Below, piece by piece: positions 1-6,030 of a stretch of 6,358 nt of DNA. How positions within the stretch are numbered: position 1 is the first letter of the stretch; each line of letters starts with the position of its first letter. The stretch covers positions 1 to 6,358 of the forward strand of contig DASRUQ010000017.1 in the NCBI GenBank assembly GCA_035655355.1, in the 5' to 3' direction. The notes under the pieces are model-generated. The model made no database searches and had not been told where the DNA came from. It worked only from the letters and a program-made list of their open reading frames with translations. This DNA comes from 2-12-FULL-43-11 sp035655355. GTDB lineage: Bacteria; Patescibacteriota; Minisyncoccia; UBA6257; Colwellbacteraceae. A program made the translations under genes and the position numbers.

Positions 1-2
1 TG

Positions 3-1655
3 GCTGCTCTCATTGCTACCTTCAACACTCCAATTAAGTTGAATAAGGAAATGTTCTTCGGTAATGGTGAAAAGAACGAAGAAATTAAGAAGTTGGCCGA
101 AGAACCAAGGATAATAATACCGGAAGCTCCGGGTGTAACCCCGATAACGGGAGAACATACGGAAGTTGCCGAATATAAGGAGGGTAAAGGGAAAGAAGAC
201 AAAAAAGAGGATAAAGAGACTTTCAAACCCAGGCACGCTATTAAAACTAATTATGTTTTCCCGCCGTTAAGCTTACTCAAAGCAACAAGTGACAAACCGA
301 CCGTAGGAGATCTGAAGGCTAATGCCAATATTATTAAAAGAACTCTGGAGAGTTTCGGTATGCCGGTAGAAATGGGAGAGATAACAATTGGGCCCAAAGT
401 GACACGATACACTTTGAAACCGGCTGAAGGAGTAAAGTTATCCAGGATTACAGCCCTAAACCAGGACTTGGCCTTGGCCCTCGCTACTCACCCTATCAGG
501 ATAGAAGCTCCTATCCCCGGCAAGTCATTGGTAGGCATCGAGGTTCCCAATAAAGTAGGCAGTATTGTACGTCTGGGTGGTTTGTTGAACTATGGGGAAT
601 TCGCCAATTCTCCATCCCTTAGTTTCCCCCTGGGACGCGATGTTTCCGGTGACCCAATATTCACCAACCTGGCCAAGATGCCGCACTTACTCATCGCTGG
701 CGCCACGGGGAGCGGTAAGTCAGTAACTATACAATCTCTTTTGATTTCCCTGCTTTATAAAAACTCACCCGAAACTCTAAGGCTGATACTGATAGACCCG
801 AAGAGAGTAGAGCTTTCGGTTTACGAAGGCTTGCCTCATTTGGTTTCATCGGTTATTACTGACGGTAAAAAGGCTGTGGCGGCTTTGAGGTTCGGCGTGA
901 ACGAAATGGAAAGACGTTACGAAGTTCTACTCAAAGCCGGGTGCCGTGATATCGCGAGTTACAACGACAAAAAGAAAGAAGACCTAATGCCGTACCTTGT
1001 TATTGTAATTGATGAGCTGGCTGATTTAATGATTTCCCACGGCAGAGATATAGAAGGCCTTGTCGTGAGACTGGCTCAAATGGCGAGAGCCACGGGCATA
1101 CACCTAATAGTATCTACTCAAAGACCATCGGTAGAAGTCATTACCGGGCTGATTAAAGCCAACATCACTTCCAGGGTTGCCCTACAGGTCGCGAGCCAGA
1201 TTGACTCCAGAACTATTTTGGATATGGCTGGAGCCGAGAAACTTTTAGGAGGCGGAGATATGCTCTTCATCTCCGGAGAAATCTCCAAGCCCAAGAGAAT
1301 TCAGGGAACTTATGTAACTGATGAAGAAATTAAAAAGGTAGCCGACTTTATAACTCAGAATAATCCCGAAAATCCGGAGAGCTTGAGCGGAGCTCCAGAA
1401 GAAGGAATCCCGGAGAATAACGGCAAGGAAACTTTTAATAACTACATGGGAAGCGATGAGGATGACGATTTGTTTGACGAGGCTTTAGAAGTAGTTAAGG
1501 AAGCTCAAAAGGCTTCAGCCTCCCTCCTTCAAAGAAGGCTTAAAGTCGGTTATGCTAGGGCTGCTAGGCTTTTGGATATAATGGAGTCTAAAAACCTGAT
1601 CGGCCCCGGCGAAGGGGCTAAACCGAGAGAGGTATATGTAACTAAAGATGAATAG
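3..1655 (+). CDS. ftsK: DNA translocase FtsK/SpoIIIE, 5'-truncated by window edge
   Basis: ATP-driven hexameric DNA pump that clears chromosome ends through the division septum. The frame is open to the left edge. The first visible residues (AALIATFNTPI) look like the end of a membrane helix, so the TTG at 39 is not taken as the start and the N-terminal membrane domain lies outside. A charged linker of about 60-70 residues follows (to about base 270), far shorter than in E. coli. The alpha/beta motor domain comes next: Walker A GATGSGKS at 699-722, and Walker B VIVIDELADL with the Asp-Glu pair at 1011-1016, followed by STQRPSVEVITG. After a short acidic linker (about 1350-1460), a winged-helix gamma domain occupies about 1464-1643 (recognition helix GYARAARLLDIME), which in E. 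coli reads polar KOPS sites and contacts XerD. The TAG stop overlaps the next gene by 8 bases, implying coupled translation. Family assignment is secure. Confidence 0.96.
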   Translation, partial: AALIATFNTPIKLNKEMFFGNGEKNEEIKKLAEEPRIIIPEAPGVTPITGEHTEVAEYKEGKGKEDKKEDKETFKPRHAIKTNYVFPPLSLLKATSDKPTVGDLKANANIIKRTLESFGMPVEMGEITIGPKVTRYTLKPAEGVKLSRITALNQDLALALATHPIRIEAPIPGKSLVGIEVPNKVGSIVRLGGLLNYGEFANSPSLSFPLGRDVSGDPIFTNLAKMPHLLIAGATGSGKSVTIQSLLISLLYKNSPETLRLILIDPKRVELSVYEGLPHLVSSVITDGKKAVAALRFGVNEMERRYEVLLKAGCRDIASYNDKKKEDLMPYLVIVIDELADLMISHGRDIEGLVVRLAQMARATGIHLIVSTQRPSVEVITGLIKANITSRVALQVASQIDSRTILDMAGAEKLLGGGDMLFISGEISKPKRIQGTYVTDEEIKKVADFITQNNPENPESLSGAPEEGIPENNGKETFNNYMGSDEDDDLFDEALEVVKEAQKASASLLQRRLKVGYARAARLLDIMESKNLIGPGEGAKPREVYVTKDE

Positions 1656-2325
1656 AGAGTGGCAAAAAGGAATATCGGAATTACTCGGAGAACTCTTGGC
1701 AGAAAGAGGTATTAATCCTGAGAAACTAAGCTACGTTACCAATATTCCGACTCGTTTTATCACCGCTCTCTTAGAGGGCAACTTTAAAGAACTGCCAGCT
1801 AAGCCGTATGTCAGAGGTTACCTTATTAAGATTGCCGCCGCGCTGGGCGTGGAGAACGAAGTTATTATGGGGGCTTACCGGGAAAGTATGGAAATCAGAA
1901 GCTCCGGAGGCAAGGATAGGCTTCCTATGAACCGTTTTGCTATTCAAAAGATAAATAAGAATTTTGTAGTCGGAACAGTCATTGTTGCCGGGTTACTAAT
2001 CTTTTTAGGACTTAGAATCAACGATATTATGGGCACTCCAACTCTACAGGTTAATCTCTCAGAAAGTCCCTCTACCACAACAAACCAAACCCTGAAGATA
2101 ACCGGGAAAATGAGTGCCAGAGATAAGCTCACTCTTAATCAGGAAATAGTTTATACTAACCAAGACGGAACGTTCCAAAAAGACGTAACTCTCTCCCCCG
2201 GCTTGAACACTTTTGAATTTGACGCCACCAGATTTCTGGGACGCGAGACTAAAATCGTAAGACAAGTTGTTTACGAAGAACCTCAACCGGTCATTCAAGA
2301 CAATCAACAAAACAAAACACAATAA
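1648..2325 (+). CDS. RodZ-like membrane-anchored helix-turn-helix protein
   Basis: A 225-residue protein in three parts. Residues about 8-75 form an N-terminal HTH of the RodZ type (HTH_25-like; note NIPTRFITALLEGNFKELPA and PYVRGYL). A basic stretch (about 85-105) follows, then one membrane helix at about 106-124 (FVVGTVIVAGLLIFLGLRI). Residues about 131-210 form an external beta-rich domain resembling the Ig-like glucodextranase-B fold, with a Gln/Asn-rich tail. In RodZ the HTH binds the actin homologue MreB rather than DNA; whether this protein does so, or regulates transcription at the membrane, cannot be told from sequence. The topology (HTH inside, beta domain outside) is inferred from positive charges before the helix. 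The ATG lies inside the ftsK end (8-base overlap), with only a distant purine run (about 1625-1632) and no good ribosome binding site, so translational coupling is likely. recA starts 8 bases downstream. The gene symbol is withheld because the external domain is not clearly that of RodZ. Confidence 0.82.
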   Translation: MNREWQKGISELLGELLAERGINPEKLSYVTNIPTRFITALLEGNFKELPAKPYVRGYLIKIAAALGVENEVIMGAYRESMEIRSSGGKDRLPMNRFAIQKINKNFVVGTVIVAGLLIFLGLRINDIMGTPTLQVNLSESPSTTTNQTLKITGKMSARDKLTLNQEIVYTNQDGTFQKDVTLSPGLNTFEFDATRFLGRETKIVRQVVYEEPQPVIQDNQQNKTQ

Positions 2326-2333
2326 AAAATTAA

Positions 2334-3365
2334 ATGAGCCTTAAACAAAATAAAAAAGAAACAAAGGCAGACGAGAATAAAGAGCTGGATAATCTTCTAC
2401 AAAGCCTGAAAGACAAATTTGGAGAGGGAGCTATTATGCGCTTGGGCGACGTAAATAAGACCAATGTTGCTGTTATACCGACTGGCTCTTTCTCCCTGGA
2501 TTTAGCTCTCGGCGTAGGAGGATTGCCGCGCGGCAGAGTGGTAGAGATATTCGGCCCAGAATCCAGCGGTAAGACGACCTTAGCCTTGAATGTTGTAGCT
2601 CAGGCCCAAAAACAAGGCGGGAAAGCGGCCTTTATAGATGCTGAGCACGCTATGGATCCGGAATACGCTTCTAGACTCGGGGTAAACATTAATAACTTAC
2701 TTATCTCCCAACCGGACAGCGGTGAGGAAGCTTTAAACATACTAGAAAGTTTAGTCCGTTCGGGAATGATATCTGTCGTAGTGGTTGACTCGGTGGCTGC
2801 CCTAACTCCAAAAGCGGAACTTGAAGGCGAAATGGGAGATCAGCATGTGGGCAGGCAGGCCAGAATGATGGGGCAAGCCTTAAGGAAGCTGACGGCCATC
2901 GCTAACAACAGCCAGACTCTTATTATTTTTATCAACCAGATCAGAATGAAAATAGGCATCATGTTCGGCAACCCGGAAACAACTCCAGGAGGCCGGGCGC
3001 TTCCTTTTGCTTCTTCGGTTAGAATTGATATCCGTAAAATTGCCCAGATAAAAAAGGGTGAAGCGGTTGTCGGTAACCGAGTTAAAGCTAAGGTAGTTAA
3101 AAATAAAGTTTCGGCTCCTTTTAGGTCAGCCGAGTTTGATATACTTTTCGGCGAAGGGATTTCTTACGAAGGAGATGTTTTGAATACCGGAATTAATTAC
3201 GGAGTAGTGACTAAATCCGGCGCCAGTTACACTTTTGAAGGAGAGAAGCTGGGCGTCGGCTTTGATAATGTCAGAGACAAACTTAAAGAAGATAAAAAGA
3301 TAACCGAGGCCATCAAGAAAAAAGTTATAGCTACTATTGATTCTCAGCCTAAAACTCAAGCTTAG
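2334..3365 (+). CDS. recA: Recombinase RecA
   Basis: Cytoplasmic DNA-dependent ATPase that forms filaments on single-stranded DNA, catalyses strand exchange and, where LexA exists, promotes its cleavage. It has 343 residues, slightly short for the family. Visible motifs: Walker A GPESSGKT at 74-81 (K80), catalytic E104 in DAEHAMDP, Walker B VVVVDSVAAL (D152), loop L1 around EGEMGDQ (164-170), the INQIRMKIG switch (Q202), loop L2 around MFGNPETTPGG, and the interface lysines K256 and K258 in VKNK. Just after L2, where E. coli has ALKFYASVR, this protein has ALPFASSVR: the usual Lys and Tyr are Pro224 and Ala226, while Phe225 and Arg230 are kept. The C-terminus (DSQPKTQA) lacks the acidic tail of E. 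coli RecA. The 8-base gap before the ATG is AT only, with no Shine-Dalgarno, so it probably depends on upstream translation. I saw no LexA-type operator. No frameshift or truncation. Confidence 0.97.
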   Translation: MSLKQNKKETKADENKELDNLLQSLKDKFGEGAIMRLGDVNKTNVAVIPTGSFSLDLALGVGGLPRGRVVEIFGPESSGKTTLALNVVAQAQKQGGKAAFIDAEHAMDPEYASRLGVNINNLLISQPDSGEEALNILESLVRSGMISVVVVDSVAALTPKAELEGEMGDQHVGRQARMMGQALRKLTAIANNSQTLIIFINQIRMKIGIMFGNPETTPGGRALPFASSVRIDIRKIAQIKKGEAVVGNRVKAKVVKNKVSAPFRSAEFDILFGEGISYEGDVLNTGINYGVVTKSGASYTFEGEKLGVGFDNVRDKLKEDKKITEAIKKKVIATIDSQPKTQA

Positions 3366-3380
3366 TTATTCTTTACTAAG
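3361..3380. terminator. Small hairpin spanning both stop codons of convergent recA and folD
   Basis: CTTAGT (3361-3366) and ACTAAG (3375-3380) are perfectly complementary around an 8-base loop. The recA stop (3363-3365) and the folD stop (3366-3368 on the other strand) lie inside it. It is the only palindromic structure I see at this convergent junction. The stem is short and AT-rich and neither side has a clean T-tract, so a terminator role is doubtful. Confidence 0.25.
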
Positions 3381-4187
3381 GATAAAGAAATTTTCCAGCA
3401 GTTTAGCTATTAAAATCGGACCGGTGCCACCCGGGGTGGGAGTATAAAAGGATAGCTTATTCAGCTGTCCTTTATCATTAGTGGTATCAAAGTCTCCCGA
3501 CAATCTACCGTCCGGAAAGTAATAGTAACCGAAGTCTATAACGCCTGCTCCGTCCTTCAGCATCGCCGGCGTTATCAACCCGGCGCTCCCGACTCCAGTT
3601 ATAACAAGATCAGCCTCTTTAACTGGTCCTAAATCACTATCTCTCCCCAACAGATAAAGCTCGGCGCATTTACCGGTCAGCCAGAGGGCAATAGGCTTGC
3701 CCACAAGTTTACCCAGACCCACAACGGCCACCTTTTTCTTCTCCAGCTCAAAACCGGTCAGACTAAGTATCTCCTTAACTGTTCCTACAGCCGGCGGCAA
3801 GACCTCATTCCTGTCGTTATAAAAAGCCCCCAAAGCCCGTTCGCCCAAAACATCAATGTCTTTCTCCCGGGGGATAACATTGGGCATATAATATTTATTT
3901 ACCTTCTCCGGCAGAGGCAATTGGATTATAGCTCCACCGACGTTCTTTTGTTTTACTATCTCTCCCATTCTATCGCGGAGCTCGTCACTCGTCAGACCTT
4001 CAGAAAACTTATAAAGCCTGAAATCCACTCCCAGGTCCTTAGCCATTTTTTCTTTATACTTAAGGAAACTTAGGGAAGTTGGGTCTTCACCGATTAAAAC
4101 AGCCGCCAGAATTTTCTGCGGCGTTTTTAAATCTTTCAGTTTACTGATTAAAACTTCAGAAACTTCTTTGCCGGAAATTTTCTGCAT
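3366..4187 (-). CDS. folD: Methylenetetrahydrofolate dehydrogenase/cyclohydrolase FolD
   Basis: Bifunctional cytoplasmic enzyme converting 5,10-methylene-THF to 10-formyl-THF through methenyl-THF, normally with NADP. At 273 residues it is slightly shorter than typical (about 285). The N-terminal catalytic domain has SLSFLKYKEKMAKDLG: the active-site Lys is kept (K45), but the usual Tyr four residues before it is Phe41. IIQLPLP supplies Gln89, and KDIDVL replaces the usual DVDG. LPPAVG (130-135) stands where many FolDs have PCTPRG. The Rossmann half shows VAVVGLGKLVGKP (153-165), VIDFGYYYFPDGRLSGDFD and the C-terminal TPTPGGTGPILIAKLLEN signature. The ATG lies 40 bases inside the 3' end of glyA, in another frame, with only a weak AAAGAAG motif about 11 bases upstream. 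Its stop abuts the recA stop. The altered positions may be normal for this lineage; identity as FolD is firm, and both activities are likely but not proven. Confidence 0.94.
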   Translation of the reverse strand: MQKISGKEVSEVLISKLKDLKTPQKILAAVLIGEDPTSLSFLKYKEKMAKDLGVDFRLYKFSEGLTSDELRDRMGEIVKQKNVGGAIIQLPLPEKVNKYYMPNVIPREKDIDVLGERALGAFYNDRNEVLPPAVGTVKEILSLTGFELEKKKVAVVGLGKLVGKPIALWLTGKCAELYLLGRDSDLGPVKEADLVITGVGSAGLITPAMLKDGAGVIDFGYYYFPDGRLSGDFDTTNDKGQLNKLSFYTPTPGGTGPILIAKLLENFFILSKE

Positions 4188-5371
4188 AACTTTAAAACTT
4201 CTTTTTTAACGCCTGGTTTTTTAGTGACGGCACTATGTATCAGTCCGGCGAGAATTGCCATTTCTTTTTCTTTCATACCACGGCTCGTCAGAGCCGGCGT
4301 GCCAATGCGGACACCGGAGGGCTTAAAAGGAGACGGGTCCCCTGGGACAGAGTTGCGGTTAGCTATAATATTAACTTCTTCTAAAAGATGCTCCGCGTCC
4401 AGACCGTTTAAATTTATACTCCTCATGTCTATTAAAAGCAGGTGGTTATCGGTGCCGTCACTCACTAATTTAAAGCCGTGGGTTTTAAGGGCAGCGGCTA
4501 GCGCCTTTGCGTTTCTAACTATCTGATGAGAATATTTTTTAAAATCAGGTTTGGAGGCTTCGAGAAATGCCACAGCCTTAGCGGCAGTTACGTTGTTATG
4601 AGGGCCACCCTGCAACCCCGGGAAAACCGCCCTATCTATAGCTTCAGATATTTCAATTCTCGAAAATATTATCGCGCCCCTGGGGCCTCTTAAAGTTTTG
4701 TGAGTAGTGGTCATCACGACGTCGGCATATGGGAAAGGAGAGGGGTGGACACCGCTCGCTACCAGGCCAGCGATATGAGAAATATCCGATAAATGATAGG
4801 CGCCGACGCTTTTAGCGATAGCGCCGAACTTCTGAAACTCAATGCGGCGCGGGTAAGCGGTAAAGCCAGAAACTATGATTTTGGGCCTATGTTCTTCGGC
4901 TAACCTCTGAACCTCTTCATAATTTATAAGACCCGTGGTTTCATCTACGCCGTATTGCACAGATTTCCAGAACTTACCCGTAGCGGAAACCTTGTGCCCG
5001 TGAGTCAGGTGCCCGCCGGAAGCCAGTTTCATGCCCATAATAGTTTCCCCTGGAGCTACTAGTCCCGTATAGACGGCTAAATTAGCCGGAGAACCGGAGT
5101 AGGGCTGAACATTCACGCTCCATTCTTTAGGATTAAGGCCGAAAAGTTTCAGAGCTCTTTCTTGGGCAATGGTCTCTATTTTGTCGTAGTAGATGTTGCC
5201 GGGGTAATAACGCTTATAGGGATAGCCTTCAGAATATTTATTCTGCAGCGGGCTGCCAAGAGCTTTTAAAACATCATCTGAAGCAAAATTTTCCGAAGCA
5301 ATAAGATCAAGAGATTCCTCCTGTCTTTTTACTTCACGGCGAATAAGCTTTTCTATCTTTAAATCTTTCAT
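4148..5371 (-). CDS. glyA: Serine hydroxymethyltransferase GlyA
   Basis: PLP enzyme interconverting serine plus THF with glycine plus 5,10-methylene-THF, the main source of one-carbon units; soluble and normally a dimer or tetramer. From the ATG at 5371 it has 407 residues, close to the E. coli 417. Motifs, numbered from that ATG: LIASENF near the N-terminus, KYSEGYP with the catalytic Glu, SGSPANLAVYTGL in the cofactor pocket, HLTHG, SDISHIAGLVASG (D196 and H199, the PLP-ring contacts), TTTHKTLRGPRG with the Schiff-base lysine K225, and GVRIGTPALTSRG with the carboxylate-binding Arg355. A variant loop, RYYPGNIYYD, replaces the common RYYGGxEYVD. A TTG four codons upstream (5383) is in frame, but the ATG with a purine run (GAAAAAAG) before it is preferred. 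The DUF1003 gene ends 24 bases upstream, and folD starts within the last 40 bases, so the three are likely cotranscribed. GlyA supplies the FolD substrate. Confidence 0.96.
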   Translation of the reverse strand: MKDLKIEKLIRREVKRQEESLDLIASENFASDDVLKALGSPLQNKYSEGYPYKRYYPGNIYYDKIETIAQERALKLFGLNPKEWSVNVQPYSGSPANLAVYTGLVAPGETIMGMKLASGGHLTHGHKVSATGKFWKSVQYGVDETTGLINYEEVQRLAEEHRPKIIVSGFTAYPRRIEFQKFGAIAKSVGAYHLSDISHIAGLVASGVHPSPFPYADVVMTTTHKTLRGPRGAIIFSRIEISEAIDRAVFPGLQGGPHNNVTAAKAVAFLEASKPDFKKYSHQIVRNAKALAAALKTHGFKLVSDGTDNHLLLIDMRSINLNGLDAEHLLEEVNIIANRNSVPGDPSPFKPSGVRIGTPALTSRGMKEKEMAILAGLIHSAVTKKPGVKKEVLKLCRKFPAKKFLKF

Positions 5372-5395
5372 CGCTTTTTTCAAGTTAACTTACTG

Positions 5396-5845
5396 CTACT
5401 TATTCTCCAGGCGTTTTAATATCTCAACTATGGATTCATTCTGGTTCTCCAGGTGCTGTAAAATTGTTTCTATTTCTTTCTCGGCTTTTAAATTAACTTC
5501 GAAATCCGCTTCAGCTCTCCTTTCGGCATGTCTGTTCTGCAAATTCTGACCAATCATAATTAGAGGCATCAGTAAAATCTGAATCATGTTGGAAATAAAG
5601 AGCCACATTACAAAAGCCGGATAGGGGTCAAAACGCAGTTCCATAGGGGCCAAGATATTCCAGATTAGCCAGAAGACCGTCCAAGAAAGCACCATTACAA
5701 AAAATCCCATCGTGCCGATTCTGTCAGTTACGAGAATAGCCATTTTCTCCAGCCTGGAAAGACTTTTGAAGTATTCCTTATTGGGATTAGGGGTTGGTTT
5801 GCTTTTAGTGCGCAGAGAACGCAGGGGTTCTGGGTTGTGTATCAT
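5396..5845 (-). CDS. DUF1003 family two-helix membrane protein
   Basis: A 149-residue protein of the DUF1003 family, whose biochemical role is not established. After a polar, Pro-rich N-terminus (1-30), RLEKMAILVTDRIGTM leads into a first membrane helix (about 44-63, FFVMVLSWTVFWLIWN). A short loop (LAPMELRFDPYP) leads to a second helix (about 76-98, FVMWLFISNMIQILLMPLIMIG). The DUF1003-like signature QNLQNRHAERRAEADFEVNLKAEKEI then runs into a charged helical tail (about 105-148), probably a coiled coil. Both ends should face the same side, probably the cytoplasm. A GTG start at 5884 would add 13 residues but lies inside the preceding terminator hairpin and upstream of the TATAAT box, so the ATG at 5845 is chosen. 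That box ends 7 bases before the ATG, suggesting a leaderless message that continues into glyA and folD. A functional link with one-carbon metabolism is not evident. Confidence 0.88.
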   Translation of the reverse strand: MIHNPEPLRSLRTKSKPTPNPNKEYFKSLSRLEKMAILVTDRIGTMGFFVMVLSWTVFWLIWNILAPMELRFDPYPAFVMWLFISNMIQILLMPLIMIGQNLQNRHAERRAEADFEVNLKAEKEIETILQHLENQNESIVEILKRLENK

Positions 5846-5852
5846 TGTGGTA

Positions 5853-5858
5853 ATTATA
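5853..5858 (-). promoter_or_regulatory. TATAAT -10 box, probable leaderless promoter of DUF1003-glyA-folD
   Basis: The - strand reads a perfect TATAAT, then TACCACA, then the ATG at 5845. With usual spacing, transcription would begin at or within a base of the A of the ATG. No good -35 hexamer is seen: the position 17 bases upstream falls in the GC-rich arm of the preceding terminator. A TG lies directly before the box, one base off the extended -10 arrangement. It is the only promoter I can see for the three-gene unit. Confidence 0.55.
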
Positions 5859-5866
5859 CACCAGTT

Positions 5867-5898
5867 AAAATAAAACCCGCCCACAGGACGGGCGGGTT
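5867..5898 (-). terminator. Intrinsic terminator after the small basic-protein gene
   Basis: A perfect 9-bp stem (5874-5882 with 5890-5898) made of GGGCGGGTT and AACCCGCCC encloses a 7-base loop. On the - strand it is followed by TTATTTT (to 5867). It begins 3 bases after the stop codon of the 40-aa gene. A GC-rich stem with a T-rich tail is a textbook factor-independent terminator; read on the + strand the tail is poorer, so the main direction is -. Confidence 0.85.
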
Positions 5899-5901
5899 AG
5901 C

Positions 5902-6024
5902 TTATTTACGCCTTTTACTTTTCTTAGCCGCCAGCATAAGCCTCTTTATTTCCAATCGTTTCTTAGTTTTGTGGGAATGTGTTTTTTTACGTTTACTGGT
6001 TAATCCCGAAGTTCTTTTCGCCAT
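5902..6024 (-). CDS. Small, extremely basic 40-aa protein, ribosomal-protein-like, unidentified
   Basis: A 40-codon frame, ATG at 6024 to TAA at 5902. It starts MAKRTSGLTSKRKKTHSH and ends LAAKKSKRRK. Eighteen of 40 residues are Lys or Arg, two are His and only one is acidic, so it should bind nucleic acid. The first part resembles an extended Gly/Ser/Thr-containing tail; residues about 20-34 (KKRLEIKRLMLAAKK) could form a basic helix. Evidence that it is real: its own promoter (TTGCTA, 18 bases, TATAAT), with the ATG 6 bases after the TATAAT, and a strong terminator 3 bases after the stop, forming a complete monocistronic unit. Composition and size recall small ribosomal proteins such as bL34, bL36 or bTHX, but I cannot match it to any of them, nor exclude a lineage-specific ribosomal or nucleoid protein. 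Function is inference only. Confidence 0.72.
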   Translation of the reverse strand: MAKRTSGLTSKRKKTHSHKTKKRLEIKRLMLAAKKSKRRK

Positions 6025-6030
6025 ATTTTT

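Noticed and set aside
39..41. TTG as start of the ftsK gene
   Set aside because: The frame is open to the window edge and the preceding residues look like the end of a membrane helix, as expected before the FtsK linker; the gene is truncated, not starting here.
1944..2322. Two - strand frames inside the HTH gene, and one inside recA (3126-3359)
   Set aside because: Antisense to well-supported genes, with no motifs or start signals.
4224..4526. 100-codon + strand frame
   Set aside because: Lies wholly antisense to glyA, whose conserved motifs fill the opposite strand; composition is that of a shadow frame.
5372..5383. TTG start for glyA at 5383
   Set aside because: An ATG four codons on, preceded by a purine run, is more likely, and the extra residues are not part of the SHMT core; kept only as an alternative.
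5382..5391. 10-bp palindrome AAGTTAACTT between DUF1003 and glyA
   Set aside because: Short, AT-rich and single; no second copy seen, so chance is sufficient.
5846..5884. GTG start at 5884 giving DUF1003 13 extra residues
   Set aside because: It would begin in the loop of the preceding terminator hairpin and upstream of the TATAAT; the ATG at 5845 fits the promoter.
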